Positions 11,859 to 23,639 of a stretch of DNA of 64,000 nucleotides are shown here, one piece after another (position 1 is the stretch's first letter; the number at the start of each line of letters is the position of its first letter). Under the pieces are notes generated by a model that worked only from the letters and a program-made list of their open reading frames with translations, was not told the origin of the DNA and did not search any database. This DNA is from Lantana camara (Eukaryota > Streptophyta > Magnoliopsida > Lamiales > Verbenaceae): NCBI GenBank assembly GCA_037501455.1, contig CM074857.1:121941501-122005500 (forward strand), in the 5' to 3' direction. Both the position numbers and the translations under genes were made by a program.

Positions 11859-14800
11859 ATGGCAACCAAAAACCCTCTTGTATCGATCCTCGAGTCAAAC
11901 AAGTTGACTGGTCCTAACTATTCTGATTGGCTGAGGAATCTAAAAATCATTTTAGATTCTCAGAAGAGAACTTATGTTCTCTTCGAAGGGGAGCCTAGTC
12001 CCTAAGGAGAGGCTCCCACTCGGGCCGAGTAGGATGCGATCCAGAAGTGAAATGATGATAATCTCCAAGCCCGTTGCCTTTTGTTGGCTAACATGTCTCC
12101 GGACTTGTAAAGACAATATAAGGCCATGGAATTTGATTGGGAGATTTACGACCACTTAGAGCAACTTTACTGCCCTGATGAACGTGTTACAAGGTATAAC
12201 ACTTCTGAGGAATTGTTCCACTTGAGAATGAGGGAAGGTTCAAGTGTCCATGAATATGGACTTAAATTTCTCGCCCTTACTGAGAAACTTGCTTCCATGG
12301 ACATGCCACTGAAAGATGAGCTTTCAGTGGACTTGTTGCTAGCCTCGCTCCCACCACCATTCAACCCATTTGTCCTTAACTTCAATATGAATCATGCTGA
12401 TGTTACTGTAGCTGAGCTGATTAGTTAACTTGTGACTGCTGAAAGCACGATCAAGAAGGATAATAAGGTTTTGATGGTGAATGCTCCATCTTTCTCTTCT
12501 GGGCCTTCTAAAGTTAAGGGCAAGAAAGCCCAAAAGAAGAAGAGGAAACCCCTTAGGCCCACTGGTTGCATTTCGAAGGGGAAGGCCCAAAAGAAGAAGT
12601 GTGATCAGAAAGAAGATGTTTGCTTCCATTGTGGCAAAGCGGGACATTGGAGGAGAAACTGCCCAGAGTACAAGGCTACTCTAAAGAAAGGTATGTTTCT
12701 CGTTGAAGTAAATCTTTATATTAATTCTAGTTCTTGGGTACTTGATACCGGTTGTGGAGCTCATATCTGTAATGATGTATAGATGCTAAATGAGGTTCAA
12801 CAACTCAGAGAAGGAGAATATGTCTTGAAGATCTGCGATAGCTCAAACGTTGAAGCTCGAGCTTTAGGCACAATTAGATTAGATTTAGGTAGTTTTGAGT
12901 TAGTTTTAAATAAAGTCCTTTATGTACCGACCATTATTCGTAATATAATTTTAGTTCCAATTTTAGATTGTGAAGGTTATGAAACTTATATTAAGAATGG
13001 TAAATACTTTATCAAACGGAATAACTCTTCCGTTCACATCGGTAGTCTAAGTAATGGACTTTATCTAACACAAAATATCAATGTTATGAATATACAACGA
13101 GAAACTAAACGTAAGAGAGATGATAAAGTTTCTGCTCCCTTATGGCACGCTAGATTAGGACACATTTCCAAGAACAGAATTAGCAAGATAAACACTTTAG
13201 GATCATTCTCTAAAAATGATCTCAAAGAGTTAACTTCTTGCGAATCCTGTCTCAAAGAAAAGATATCCAAAGTTCCTTTTAGAGGAACTGTGGAACGTGC
13301 CACTAAGGTCTTGGATTTGATCCATTATGATATTTGTGGATCGCTTAGTGTAAGCACTAGAAACAATCATCAGTATTTCATAACCTTTACTGATGGCTTT
13401 AGTCGGTATGGTTATGTATACTTAATGAAGTATAAATCTGAAGCTTTTGAGAAATTCTTAGAATTTCAAAAGGAGGTTGAGAACCAAACTGGTCACAAGA
13501 TCAAAGCATTTCGATCTGATCGAGGAGGTGAGTATCTTAGTGAAGAATTCCTTAATCATCTCAGAGATAATGGGATTATCTCTTAGTGGACGCCTCCGGG
13601 AACTCCTCAACTCAATGGAGTTTCTGAGAGAAGGAATCGAATCCTACTCGATATGGTTCGTTCCATGATGAGTTTCACTGACTTACCACCTTCTTTCTGG
13701 GGTTATGCCCTAGAAAGTGCAGCAAAGATTTTGAATCTAGTTCCCTCTAAGTCAGTCCCTAAAATGCCCTATGAAATGTGACATGGTAAAATCTCTAGTT
13801 ATTCTTACTTAAGAATTTGGGGTCGTCCTACTTACGTGAAGAGGGCAGTGGGAAATAAGTTAGAATCTCGTTCTAACTTATGCTACTTTGTAGGTTATCC
13901 TAAGGAATCCATAGGATACTACTTCTATGATCAATTTGAGCAAAAGGTGTTTGTTTCCAGAAATGCTACTTTTCTTGAGGAACCGTTCCTTAGAGAAAAG
14001 AAAGGTAAGATCATAGAATTAGAGGAAGTACAAAGTGACCCCACGCCACCTATTGAAGAAACGTCTCCTTCTGATCAACCACAACCAATCATGAATTTCG
14101 ATACACACGTAAATCCTCCTCTAAGGTGTTCTGAACACTCCCCTAGACAGGCGGAGAGATAGTATGGATTCTTCCATGAAATCTCTCAAAAGGATAATGA
14201 TCCTTTAACATATGAGGAGGCATTTTCAGATTCTGACTCTGAACAGTGGATAGAAGCCATGAAATCCTAAATGGATTCCATGAACTCCAACCAAGTTTGG
14301 ACCTTGGTAGATTTGCCTGATGGGGTCAAACCCATAGGTTACAAATGGATCTTAAAGAGAAAGCTTGGAGTTGATGGAAGCATTGCAACCTACAAAGCAA
14401 GACTCGTCGCAAAAGGATTCACTCAAAGACCCGACGTGGACTTTGATGAAACTTTTTCACCTGTTGTAATGCAAAAGTCTATTCGGATCATGCTTACCAT
14501 TGCTGCATATTATGACTTTGAGATATGGCAAATGGATGTGAAAACTGCCTTTCTCAATGGATGTGAAAACTGCCTTTCTCATATGGAGTAACCCATAGGT
14601 TTCACATTCAGTGGGAGTGAGCAAAAGGTTTGCAAACTCCAATGATCAATCTATGGATTGAAACAGGCTTCTAGGAATTGGAACATTCGATTTGATGAAT
14701 CAGTCAAAGCGTTTGGCTTTATTCAAATCTCAAATGAATCGTGTGTGTATAGAAAGGAATTGGAGACCTCAGTGCAATTCTTAGTAATTTATGTTGATGA

Positions 14801-15693
14801 CATCCTTCTTATTGGGAATTCGAAGGATGATATAAAAGTACCTAAGTTATAGTTATCGAACCAATTCGAGATGAAAGATCTTGGTGATGCGTCCTACATC
14901 CTTGGAATTAAAATCTATTGAGATAGATCTAGAAGGCTGATAGGACTATCATTGTCGATGTACATTGACAAAGTATTGAAGAGATTCAATATGGAGTCAA
15001 CAAAGGTTAAGAACCTTCCTTTGAGTGTAGGAACATCTCTTTCTAAGAAGATGTGTCCTAAGACTAACCTTGAAAATGAAAGAATGACTCATACACCTTA
15101 GTGTAACGAGTCGTTTCCAATCTGACCCTGAAGATGGTCACTGGGCTGCCGTGAAGAATATTCTTAAGTACTTGAAAAGTACTAAAGATTTATTCTTAGT
15201 TTACGGAGGTTAGAAAGATCTTACTATCGAAGGATACTGCGATGCAAGCTTTGTATCTGACTTAGATGATTTTAAGTCAATGTCAGGATACATTTTCTGC
15301 CTAAACAACAGAGCCGTGAGTTCGAAGAGTTCTAAGCAAACAACCACTGCATATTCGACCACTGAGGCCGAATACTTAGCTGTAAATAATGCAGCTAAGG
15401 AAGGTGTTTGGATTAGAAACTTCATTCAAGAGTTGAATGTTGTTCCTGGCATGAAAGACCCCATTACTTTGTTTTGTGACAACACTGGGGCGGTTGCTCA
15501 AGCAAGAGAACCAAGATCTCACCAACGGACCAAGCACATTATGAGGAAGTATCACCTAATCTGTGATATTATCAAAAGAGGTGATGTGCAAATTGAGAGG
15601 GTCGTATCAGCAGAGAACGTGGCAGATCCACTTACTAAACCCCTTAGCCGACAAGCTTTCGAAGGTCATCTCAGAAGATGGGACTTAGAGTAG
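11859..15693 (+). pseudogene. CP2 gag-pol polyprotein, decayed
   Basis: A single copia polyprotein frame starts at ATG 11859 (MATKNPLVSILES). It holds gag (UBN2 type), a CCHC zinc knuckle CFHCGKAGHWRRNC (12622-12663), protease LDTGCGAH (near 12740), integrase (HYDICGSLS; RSDRGGEY; NGVSERRN for the Asp-Asp-Glu triad), RT (QMDVKTAFLNG; YVDD near 14800) and RNase H (GYCDASF; TTEAEY; RTKHI). The frame stays open from 11859 to about 15060 without an indel, but carries about a dozen nonsense codons, for example 12426, 12780, 13584 and 14589 (all expected Gln) and 13779 (expected Trp). A 21-nt segment after the AFLNG motif has been replaced by a copy of upstream sequence. A deletion near 15100 removes part of the RT thumb, and RNase H follows in another frame. 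The part after 14298 is duplicated at 20258. Confidence 0.92.
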
Positions 15694-15726
15694 CTTTAGA
15701 ATGGCTTTGACGGGCAAGTGGGAGAT

Positions 15727-17676
15727 TGTTAGGAATAGTACCCTAGAAAGCTGATTGTATATCCACTTAAGTACTTTTCCTTATTATAATAACATATAAT
15801 CTTTGAATAAAATAACGAATTAAGGCAACACTTCTTTATATGCTCTTGTTTGGTATGCGTTTACTTTAGCTGTGCATGTATGAGAACTCCCTAATCCTGA
15901 TGACTTTAGGACTCTACCATTTAGGTGAAATGGTTCATGAAACGAGCCCTATATCACATAAGTTATGATTAGTAAAATACTCCAAGCCGTTGAGTCCTAC
16001 AGACAGTGGGAGTGTCAAATTGACTCCTTTAAGGCTTACTTGTGGGATCACGCCCTTAAGAAGGACCATCTTATTTCATGTAGATGCAAAGTGTATAGTT
16101 GATACGTGCGTGATACATGAGGGTGCTTACTTTAATAAGTAAGTTTACTGAGGTGCCCCGTGTGAGAAGATTCCTAAATGGGAAAGGAAGTTTCTATTTT
16201 AGGAAATGAAAACTTCCAGATTAGAAAATATCTCACGAGTCATTGATGTGATTAATTGATCCTTAGACTTGAGGTTCCTTGCCACTTTATGAGTTAACTC
16301 TGTAGTCTTAGGTATAAGCTTTAAAGGGTGTCGCCTTAGACAACTGATTCAAGGCTTATGCTGGGGCTGAACAAGTGATTCATGAAAGTGAATGAGAATC
16401 AAGAAAGAACCTACACTTGCATTTGCAAGGTGATCTCTTATTGTGTAAGTCATTCATATGCCATATGGAGTCCTTGGCCAAGGCAGTAGACCAAGACATC
16501 AAGAAAAGGGCTTCTTGGATTGAGATCAAATGGATATGAAATGCACTTAGCTTTAAGACCGGATTATTAGGGTTCTAATTGTTCCCTTACCCTAGATCTT
16601 GTTTGAGAGATAGTAAGTAGGAGGATTGTATCTCACATGAATCAATGACTTAAAGGTTCTGTCGAATTCGAACATTCCAATTCAGCTAGGGGTTTAAACA
16701 CCTGTTGCTAGACTATGGTCGTTTAATCTGTGGACTGATTAATTAATTAGTGAATTAATTAATTAGGGTCACTGCTAATTAAATTGAGAACCTAGAGGGT
16801 CGCACACAACGACTTGGTTGCATGAGTTGAGGCTTTAAAATGATTAAACGAGTTGATCGAGCCTAGAGGGTTTCACACATGTGAAACCACATATGTGAGT
16901 CAGTGACTAGACACGGGTCATTAGGACACGTGCGCCACACGTGTTTATTTGATTATGTATTAAATAATTGATTTATTAATTATTTAATAGACTTTGGTTT
17001 AATTTTGAATTAAAAAGAAAATCTAATTTTGGAGAAAATAATCTAGTTAATTAATTATGAATTAATTAATTAGATAAAAAAAATAAGTTATTTATTTATT
17101 AATAAATAAAGTATAAAATTATCCAAAAGGAGTTTGGATATTTTTTAGCTCTCTTAAAAGTTGATTTGAATTAGAATTCAAAGTCAAAGTTGAAAATTAC
17201 TTGAAGTTCAAGTAATAGGAGAGAGGGACTAAAATCCTTAGTCCATAAGGACTAGGATTTTCGGCCACCTCCCCCTTTCCTATATATAGGGGAGCTCGAG
17301 CTCCCCTTTGAGAGTAATTGGCAATTTCTTTTGGTTCATGTATTGAACACCTTCCTTTCTCCAAGATCAAATAAACCCTAGGTTAAGCCTAATCACTAAC
17401 TAGAGAACTAGCATCCTTACTAGTTAGATTGAAGCCAAGTTGGTGGACTATCTCTAGAGAGCTTCGAGTTAGAAGTTTTGAAGATTCGAGCTTTACCAAG
17501 GAGAGGGGTTCAAGCCGCGAGAAGAGTGTTCTTGGGTGGCTTGAAACGTTTCAAGAAAGATTATTGAAAAGTAAGTTTCTAATCTCTACGAATTTAGATA
17601 CACGATTGCGAGTCCAAGATCCTTTTGTTGGAAAATTTTTAAATTTCCGCTGCTTTTCTGATTCCGTTTTCCAACA
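15727..17676 (+). repeat. CP2 3' LTR, first copy (1950 bp)
   Basis: Follows the polypurine tract GGGAGAT, starts TGTTAGGAATAG and ends TTCCAACA before the TSD GAAAG. It is nearly identical to 21687-23634 (tandem-duplicated copy) but clearly diverged from the 5' LTR at 8007. Confidence 0.93.
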
Positions 17677-17681
17677 GAAAG

Positions 17682-20256
17682 CTCTGCGACTGAAGTTCTC
17701 TTAAATAACTCTGATGTTGAGGTGGCTGATAATGCAGGTATGCTTGAAGTATGTGGTTTTGCACATTTTATATTGCTAAATGTTTTGAACATGAGTACAT
17801 GATTTTTGTAACATATTTGTAAGATGTATGGTTAAGGCAAAGACTCGAGGATGTACTAACATGCCGGGTGTTTGGGCTAGAAAAGAGCAAGTAGAAGTGA
17901 TGTTTGATGCTCTTGGAACGCCAATAGGTCCAAACAAAAGTGAATACATTGAGTTCATCGGTACTTTAGTTAGAAATGGATCCTTACTTCCACTTGACTA
18001 TGAAGATTGGCATAAAGTACCGATGTCTATTAAGAAAAATGTGATTGATCTGATAAAGGTAATGCTGTACTACTAAATTCTGAGGTTACTGTGATTATTA
18101 TTCATTATTTCTGAGTTTTCTGATTACATAGCTAATATCACTTAAAATTCATAGGAGAAATTTTGTGGATCATTTGACATTGAGAATGTATCTTGGGATA
18201 TCTTGTCAAAGAGTTGGAGAGCTTGGAAAAGTAGAGTTAAGAGTAAATATTTTGATCCAAACTCCTCACTGGAAGAAAACTTGTGCAAGCGGCCTGATAC
18301 GGATGATAAGAGAGTTCGCCTTGATCAATAGAAGAGTCTAGTTATTTTCTGGAGCAGTGACAAAGCTCGGGTAAGTTTTCTGTGAATGAATAATAGTTAT
18401 TGTTCATATTTTCCTTTCAATGGAGCTTATATCAACTGTTGCATTCTTTTCAGAAAATTAGTGCTCAGAATAAGGAGAATAGGGCACAAAAGAAAATGAT
18501 GCACATAACAGGAAAAAGAAGTTTCTCCCAAATCAGAGATCAACTAAAGGTTTGGATATTATGTTTTTAGTTGTAGGCATAAAATTTCTGATTGACGTGT
18601 TTAATAACTATATGTTAATTCTCAGAAAGAAGCAAAGGCAGCTGTTAGTACAGAGAATGATGTTGTTGGCGAAAATGGCGACGTAGAAGTTGGTGATGAA
18701 CTGAGTATGGTGGACTTATTCGGAAAATGTTATACCAAGGATGGGGAGACTACCAATCCTACTGTAGCAGAAACATGGGTAAAATAAGTTCCCTTTCTGT
18801 TTATGTTTTCGTGCGCTTAAATATTCACTGCTTGAGTGTAGTATGGTTTGCTTTAGATTGAAATTAAGATTAGTTTCATGCTTTTATCATAAGGAAAAAA
18901 TGCAAGAGAAAAGAAAAGAGCTTGATCCTAATTCAAAGGATGTTGGGCCAAATGATATATTTTCTCAAGTTGTTGGAGAAGACAAATGGGGAAGAGTACG
19001 GATGTATGGCTACGGGATATCTACCTTTGATGTATACGGTGATATCACTAGTAGAGGTAAATCTGCTCGAATGCGTAAGAGTTACAAGAAAGAACTTGAG
19101 CAGTTCAAGCAAATAGTACAAGAACAAAATAGACAAATACAAGAACTCCTGAAAGTTTAACCTGCAACGATCCCTGCTCAGCTCTCCTCCAGAAGAAACA
19201 AGATTTCCTTCGTTGTCATCATATCGATTTCATGCTCCCATATTCCGGCCCTCCACCACATCACCAATGAATAACATGCCTCTGCAGGTAAATAATTCAT
19301 CATCATCCTTTCTTGCTGTTATTGAATTCTAGGAGCATTTGAGGTTTTATGTGACTGGATAATCTTCTAATGTCATTGTTAGTTAGTATTATCGTTTTAT
19401 TATATATGAGTGCACCTGGATAATGCTGTGCGTCTACGAGTTTCTGTGTATTTCACAAAGGTGTGTATGCAGACTTCGGTATATACTCTGTATCTTGTGC
19501 ATTATGCTTGACCTAGAACTTTAGTGCAAGAACTTCTTATTTGCATTGAAATGCCTCTGTTCAAACTTTGTATGAAGGATACATCCATGGGAAAAGATTG
19601 GTGCATTTCTGTATTGACACTTACAATTGATGTGGTAATGAGTGAAAATGACAAAGATTAGGGGCTGCATTCGTCTGTTTCCTGTTGACATAGGGATAGT
19701 TTGGCTGTATTTTTCTGTTTCCTGTTGGCATATTGATTTGTCAGTTGCATTTTTCTGTTTCCTCTTGGCATATTGATTTGTTGGCTGCATTTTTTTGTTT
19801 CCTAATGGCATAGGGATAGTTTTGGCTGCATTTTTTTGTTTCCTAATGGCATAGGGATAGTTTGGCTGCATTTGTATGTTTCCTGATGGCTTATAAAATA
19901 GTGCATTTGACACTTCACTGTTGTTCCTATTAGTAGCAGAGGCTAATGTATAGTTCACCATAAACATTGAACATCTTATTGAGACAGCTGAATAATATCT
20001 GTTTATGTGTCTGCAATTTGTATTCTTTGTGTTCAATTTGTTGGAGAGTAAATGGAATTTGCTGACATTTAGTTTACATTGATAGGTTGGGTTGAAAGTA
20101 TTATTAAAGAGTGCATTTGATTCGTCGAAAACTGTGGCAATTGGTTGTATTCTAGATCCTTCGGATAGGGTTGGTCAAGTTTCCTTGGGAAACAATTGGT
20201 GCGAGGCAGTCATCAACGTTGGAAGCAATTGGTGCGAGGCAATCATCAACGTTGCA
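17682..20256 (+). pseudogene. TNPA-like gene, 3' exons, copy 1 (truncated)
   Basis: Exons with GT..AG borders: 17682-17737; about 17824-18058 (MVKAKTRGCTNMPG, GTLVRNGSLLPLDYEDWHKVP, matching the plant Ptta/En/Spm family Transposase_24); 18155-18370 (WRAWKSRVKSKYF, with stop TAG at 18329); 18454-18549 (KENRAQKKMMHITGKRSF); 18626-18778; 18894-19160, ending in a coiled-coil-like KKELEQFKQIVQEQNRQIQELL. After the TAA at 19158 the next 128 bp keep coding character in another frame up to a donor at 19289. The last exon starts at 20086 (VGLKVLLKSAFDSSKTVAIG) and is cut at 20257, where CP2 RT sequence is fused to it. A 33-bp unit is repeated within it. The role as subterminal-repeat binding protein is by family. 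Confidence 0.85.
19663..19901 (+). repeat. 40-bp minisatellite in TNPA-like intron, copy 1
   Basis: Six units of 40-41 bp (19663, 19703, 19743, 19783, 19824, 19864-19901), each with GGCTGCATTTTT..TGTTTCCT..TGGCATA. The last unit is partial. It lies in the long intron before the last exon and is the source of a spurious 171-codon minus-strand frame. Confidence 0.9.
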
Positions 20257-20257
20257 G

Positions 20258-21653
20258 TGGACCTTGGTAGATTTGCCTGATGGGGTCAAACCCATAGGTT
20301 ACAAATGGATCTTAAAGAGAAAGCTTGGAGTTGATGGAAGCATTGCAACCTACAAAGCAAGACTCGTCGCAAAAGGATTCACTCAAAGACCCGACGTGGA
20401 CTTTGATGAAACTTTTTCACCTGTTGTAATGCAAAAGTCTATTCGGATCATGCTTACCATTGCTGCATATTATGACTTTGAGATATGGCAAATGGATGTG
20501 AAAACTGCCTTTCTCAATGGATGTGAAAACTGCCTTTCTCATATGGAGTAACCCATAGGTTTCACATTCAGTGGGAGTGAGCAAAAGGTTTGCAAACTCC
20601 AATGATCAATCTATGGATTGAAACAGGCTTCTAGGAATTGGAACATTCGATTTGATGAATCAGTCAAAGCGTTTGGCTTTATTCAAATCTCAAATGAATC
20701 GTGTGTGTATAGAAAGGAATTGGAGACCTCAGTGCAATTCTTAGTAATTTATGTTGATGGTATCCTTCTTATTGGGAATTCGAAGGATGATATAAAAGTA
20801 CCTAAGTTATAGTTATCGAACCAATTCGAGATGAAAGATCTTGGTGATGCGTCCTACATCCTTGGAATTAAAATCTATTGAGATAGATCTAGAAGGCTGA
20901 TAGGACTATCATTGTCGATGTACATTGACAAAGTATTGAAGAGATTCAATATGGAGTCAACAAAGGTTAAGAACTTTCCTTTGAGTGTAGGAACATCTCT
21001 TTCTAAGAAGATGTGTCCTAAGACTAACCTTGAAAATGAAAGAATGACTCATACGCCTTAGTGTAACGAGTCGTTTCCAATCTGACCCTGAAGATGGTCA
21101 CTGGGCTGCCGTGAAGAATATTCTTAAGTACTTGAAAAGTACTAAAGATTTATTCTTAGTTTACGGAGGTTAGAAAGATCTTACTATCGAAGGATACTGC
21201 GATGCAAGCTTTGTATCTGACTTAGATGATTTTAAGTCAATGTCAGGATACATTTTCTGCCTAAACAACAGAGCAGTGAGTTCGAAGAGTTCTAAGCAAA
21301 CAACCACTGCATATTCGACCACTGAGGCCGAATACTTAGCTGTAAATAATGCAGCTAAGGAAGGTGTTTGGATTAGAAACTTCATTCAAGAGTTGAATGT
21401 TGTTCCTGGCATGAAAGACCCCATTACTTTGTTTTGTGACAACACTGGGGCGGTTGCTCAAGCAAGAGAACCAAGATCTCACCAACGGACCAAGCACATT
21501 ATGAGGAAGTATCACCTAATCTGTGATATTATCAAAAGAGGTGATGTGCAAATTGAGAGGGTCGTATCAGCAGAGAACGTGGCAGATCCACTTACTAAAC
21601 CCCTTAGCCGACAAGCTTTCGAAGGTCATCTCAGAAGATGGGACTTAGAGTAG
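20258..21653 (+). pseudogene. CP2 RT/RNase H fragment, copy 2
   Basis: Duplicate of 14298-15693: RT from the TLVDLPDGVKPIGYKW block through RNase H (SGYIFCLNNRAVSS, TTEAEYLAV, QRTKHIMRKYHL). It has no gag, protease or integrase. It carries all the lesions of copy 1 (stops, template-switch patch, thumb deletion) plus a new change: the RT active site reads YVDG instead of YVDD (near 20750-20762). It is fused downstream of the truncated TNPA-like exon. Confidence 0.92.
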
Positions 21654-21686
21654 CTTTAGAATGGCTTTGACGGGCAAGTGGGAGAT

Positions 21687-23634
21687 TGTTAGGAATAGTA
21701 CCCTAGAAAGCTGATTGTATATCCACTTAAGTACTTTTCCTTATTATAATCACAGATAATCTTTGAATAAAATAACGAATTAAGGCAACACTTCTTTATA
21801 TGCTCTTGTTTGGTATGCGTTTACTTTAGCTGTGCATGCATGAGAACTCCCTAATCCTGATGACTTTAGGACTCTACCATTTAGGTGAAATGGTTCATGA
21901 AACGAGCCCTATATCACATAAGTTATGATTAGTAAAATACTCCAAGCCGTTGAGTCCTACAGACAGTGGGAGTGTCAAATTGACTCCTTTAAGGCTTACT
22001 TGTGGGATCACGCCCTTAAGAAGGACCATCTTATTTCATGTAGATGCAAAGTGTATAGTTGATACGTGCGTGATACATGAGGGTGCTTACTTTAATAAGT
22101 AAGTTTACTGAGGTGCCCCGTGTGAGAAGATTCCTAATGGGAAAGGAAGTTTCTATTTTAGGAAATGAAAACTTCCAGATTAGAAAATATCTCACGAGTC
22201 ATTGATGTGATTAATTGATCCTTAGACTTGAGGTTCCTTGCCACTTTATGAGTTAACTCTGTAGTCTTAGGTATAAGCTTTAAAGGGTGTCGCCTTAGAC
22301 AACTGATTCAAGGCTTATGCTGGGGCTGAACAAGTGATTCATGAAAGTGAATGAGAATCAAGAAAGAACCTACACTTGCATTTGCAAGGTGATCTCTTAT
22401 TGTGTAAGTCATTCATATGCCATATGGAGTCCTTGGCCAAGGCAGTAGACCAAGACATCAAGAAAAGGGCTTCTTGGATTGAGATCAAATGGATATGAAA
22501 TGCACTTAGCTTTAAGACCGGATTATTAGGGTTCTAATTGTTCCCTTACCCTAGATCTTGTTTGAGAGATAGTAAGTAGGAGGATTGTATCTCACATGAA
22601 TCAATGACTTAAAGGTTCTGTCGAATTCGAACATTCCAATTCAGCTAGGGGTTAAAAACCTGTTGCTAGACTATGGTCGTTTAATCTGTGGACTGATTAA
22701 TTAATTAGTGAATTAATTAATTTGGGTCACTGCTAATTGAATTGAGAACCTAGAGGGTCACACACAACAACTTGGTTGTATGAGTTGAGACTTTAAAATG
22801 ATTAAACGAGTTGATCGAGCCTAGAGGGTTTCACACATGTGAAACCACATATGTGAGTCATTGACTAGACACGTGTCATTAGGACACGTGCGCCACACGT
22901 GTTTATTTGATTATGTATTAAATAATTGATTTATTAATTATTTAATAGACTTTGGTTTAATTTTGAATTAAAAAGAAAATCTAATTTTGGAGAAAATAAT
23001 CTAGTTAATTAATTATGAATTAATTAATTAGATAAAAAAAATAAGTTATTTATTTATTAATAAATAAAGTATAAAATTATCCAAAAGGAGTTTGGATATT
23101 TTTTAGCTCTCTTAAAAGTTGATTTGAATTAGAATTCAAAGTCAAAGTTGAAAATTACTTGAAGTTCAAGTAATAGGAGAGAGGGACTAAAATCCTTAGT
23201 CCATAAGGACTAGGATTTTCGGCCACCTCCCCCTTTCCTATATATAGGGGAGCTCGAGCTCCCCTTTGAGAGTAATTGGCAATTTCTTTTGGTTCATGTA
23301 TTGAACACCTTCCTTTCTCCAAGATCAAATAAACCCTAGGTTAAGCCTAATCATTAACTAGAGAACTAGCATCCTTACTAGTTAGATTGAAGCCAAGTTG
23401 GTGGACTATCTCTAGAGAGCTTCGAGTTAGAAGTTTTGAAGATTCGAGCTTTACCAAGGAGAGGGGTTCAAGCCGCGAGAAGAGTGTTCTTGGGTGGCTT
23501 GAAACGTTTCAAGAAAGATTATTGAAAAGTAAGTTTCTAATCTCTACGAATTTAGATACACGATTGCGAGTCCAAGATCCTTTTGTTGGAAAATTTTTAA
23601 ATTTCCGCTGCTTTTCTGATTCCGTTTTCCAACA
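21687..23634 (+). repeat. CP2 3' LTR, second copy (1948 bp)
   Basis: Same TGTTAGG..CCAACA borders and same following GAAAG as at 15727-17681. It is third in a series of LTRs from one element, present because of the tandem duplication and not because of a separate insertion. Confidence 0.93.
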
Positions 23635-23639
23635 GAAAG

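Larger units (their letters stand above)
8007..17676 (+). mobile_element. Copia retrotransposon CP2, long-LTR type
   Basis: Complete structure: 5' LTR 8007-9914, tRNA-Met PBS at 9917, a leader of about 1.9 kb, gag-pol 11859-15693, polypurine tract AAGTGGGAGAT just before 15727, 3' LTR 15727-17676. Both LTRs begin TGTTAGGAATAG and end TTCCAACA. The flanking 5-mers AAAAG (8002-8006) and GAAAG (17677-17681) are a TSD with one mismatch. The two LTRs differ by many substitutions and by a stretch of about 30 bp near 17360 that is absent from the 5' LTR, so the insertion is old. Long LTRs and a long leader suggest an Angela/Tork-like lineage; that placement is tentative. It lies inside exon 2 of the TNPA-like gene. 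Confidence 0.93.
14298..20257 (+). repeat. Tandem duplication, copy 1 (5960 bp)
   Basis: The block runs from within CP2 RT through the CP2 3' LTR into the last exon of the TNPA-like gene, and is repeated at 20258-26215. Both breakpoints carry TGGAC: in CP2 RT at 14298-14302, at the junction 20258-20262, and in the TNPA-like exon at 26216-26220. I count about 28 differences between copies by eye, including a few 1-bp indels, or about 0.5%. This fits a recent microhomology-mediated or unequal duplication. An assembly duplication of two haplotypes cannot be excluded from sequence alone. Confidence 0.95.

Noticed and set aside
8002..17681. Two independent solo LTRs instead of one CP2 element
   Set aside because: PBS, gag-pol in one direction, polypurine tract and matching flanking 5-mers show one complete element; the third LTR at 21687 is explained by the tandem duplication.
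19521..20036. 171-codon minus-strand open frame (also 25479-25994) with repeated NKKMQP-like peptides
   Set aside because: It is the translation of the 40-bp minisatellite and its flanks inside an intron. No initiation context, and it is present twice only because of the tandem duplication.
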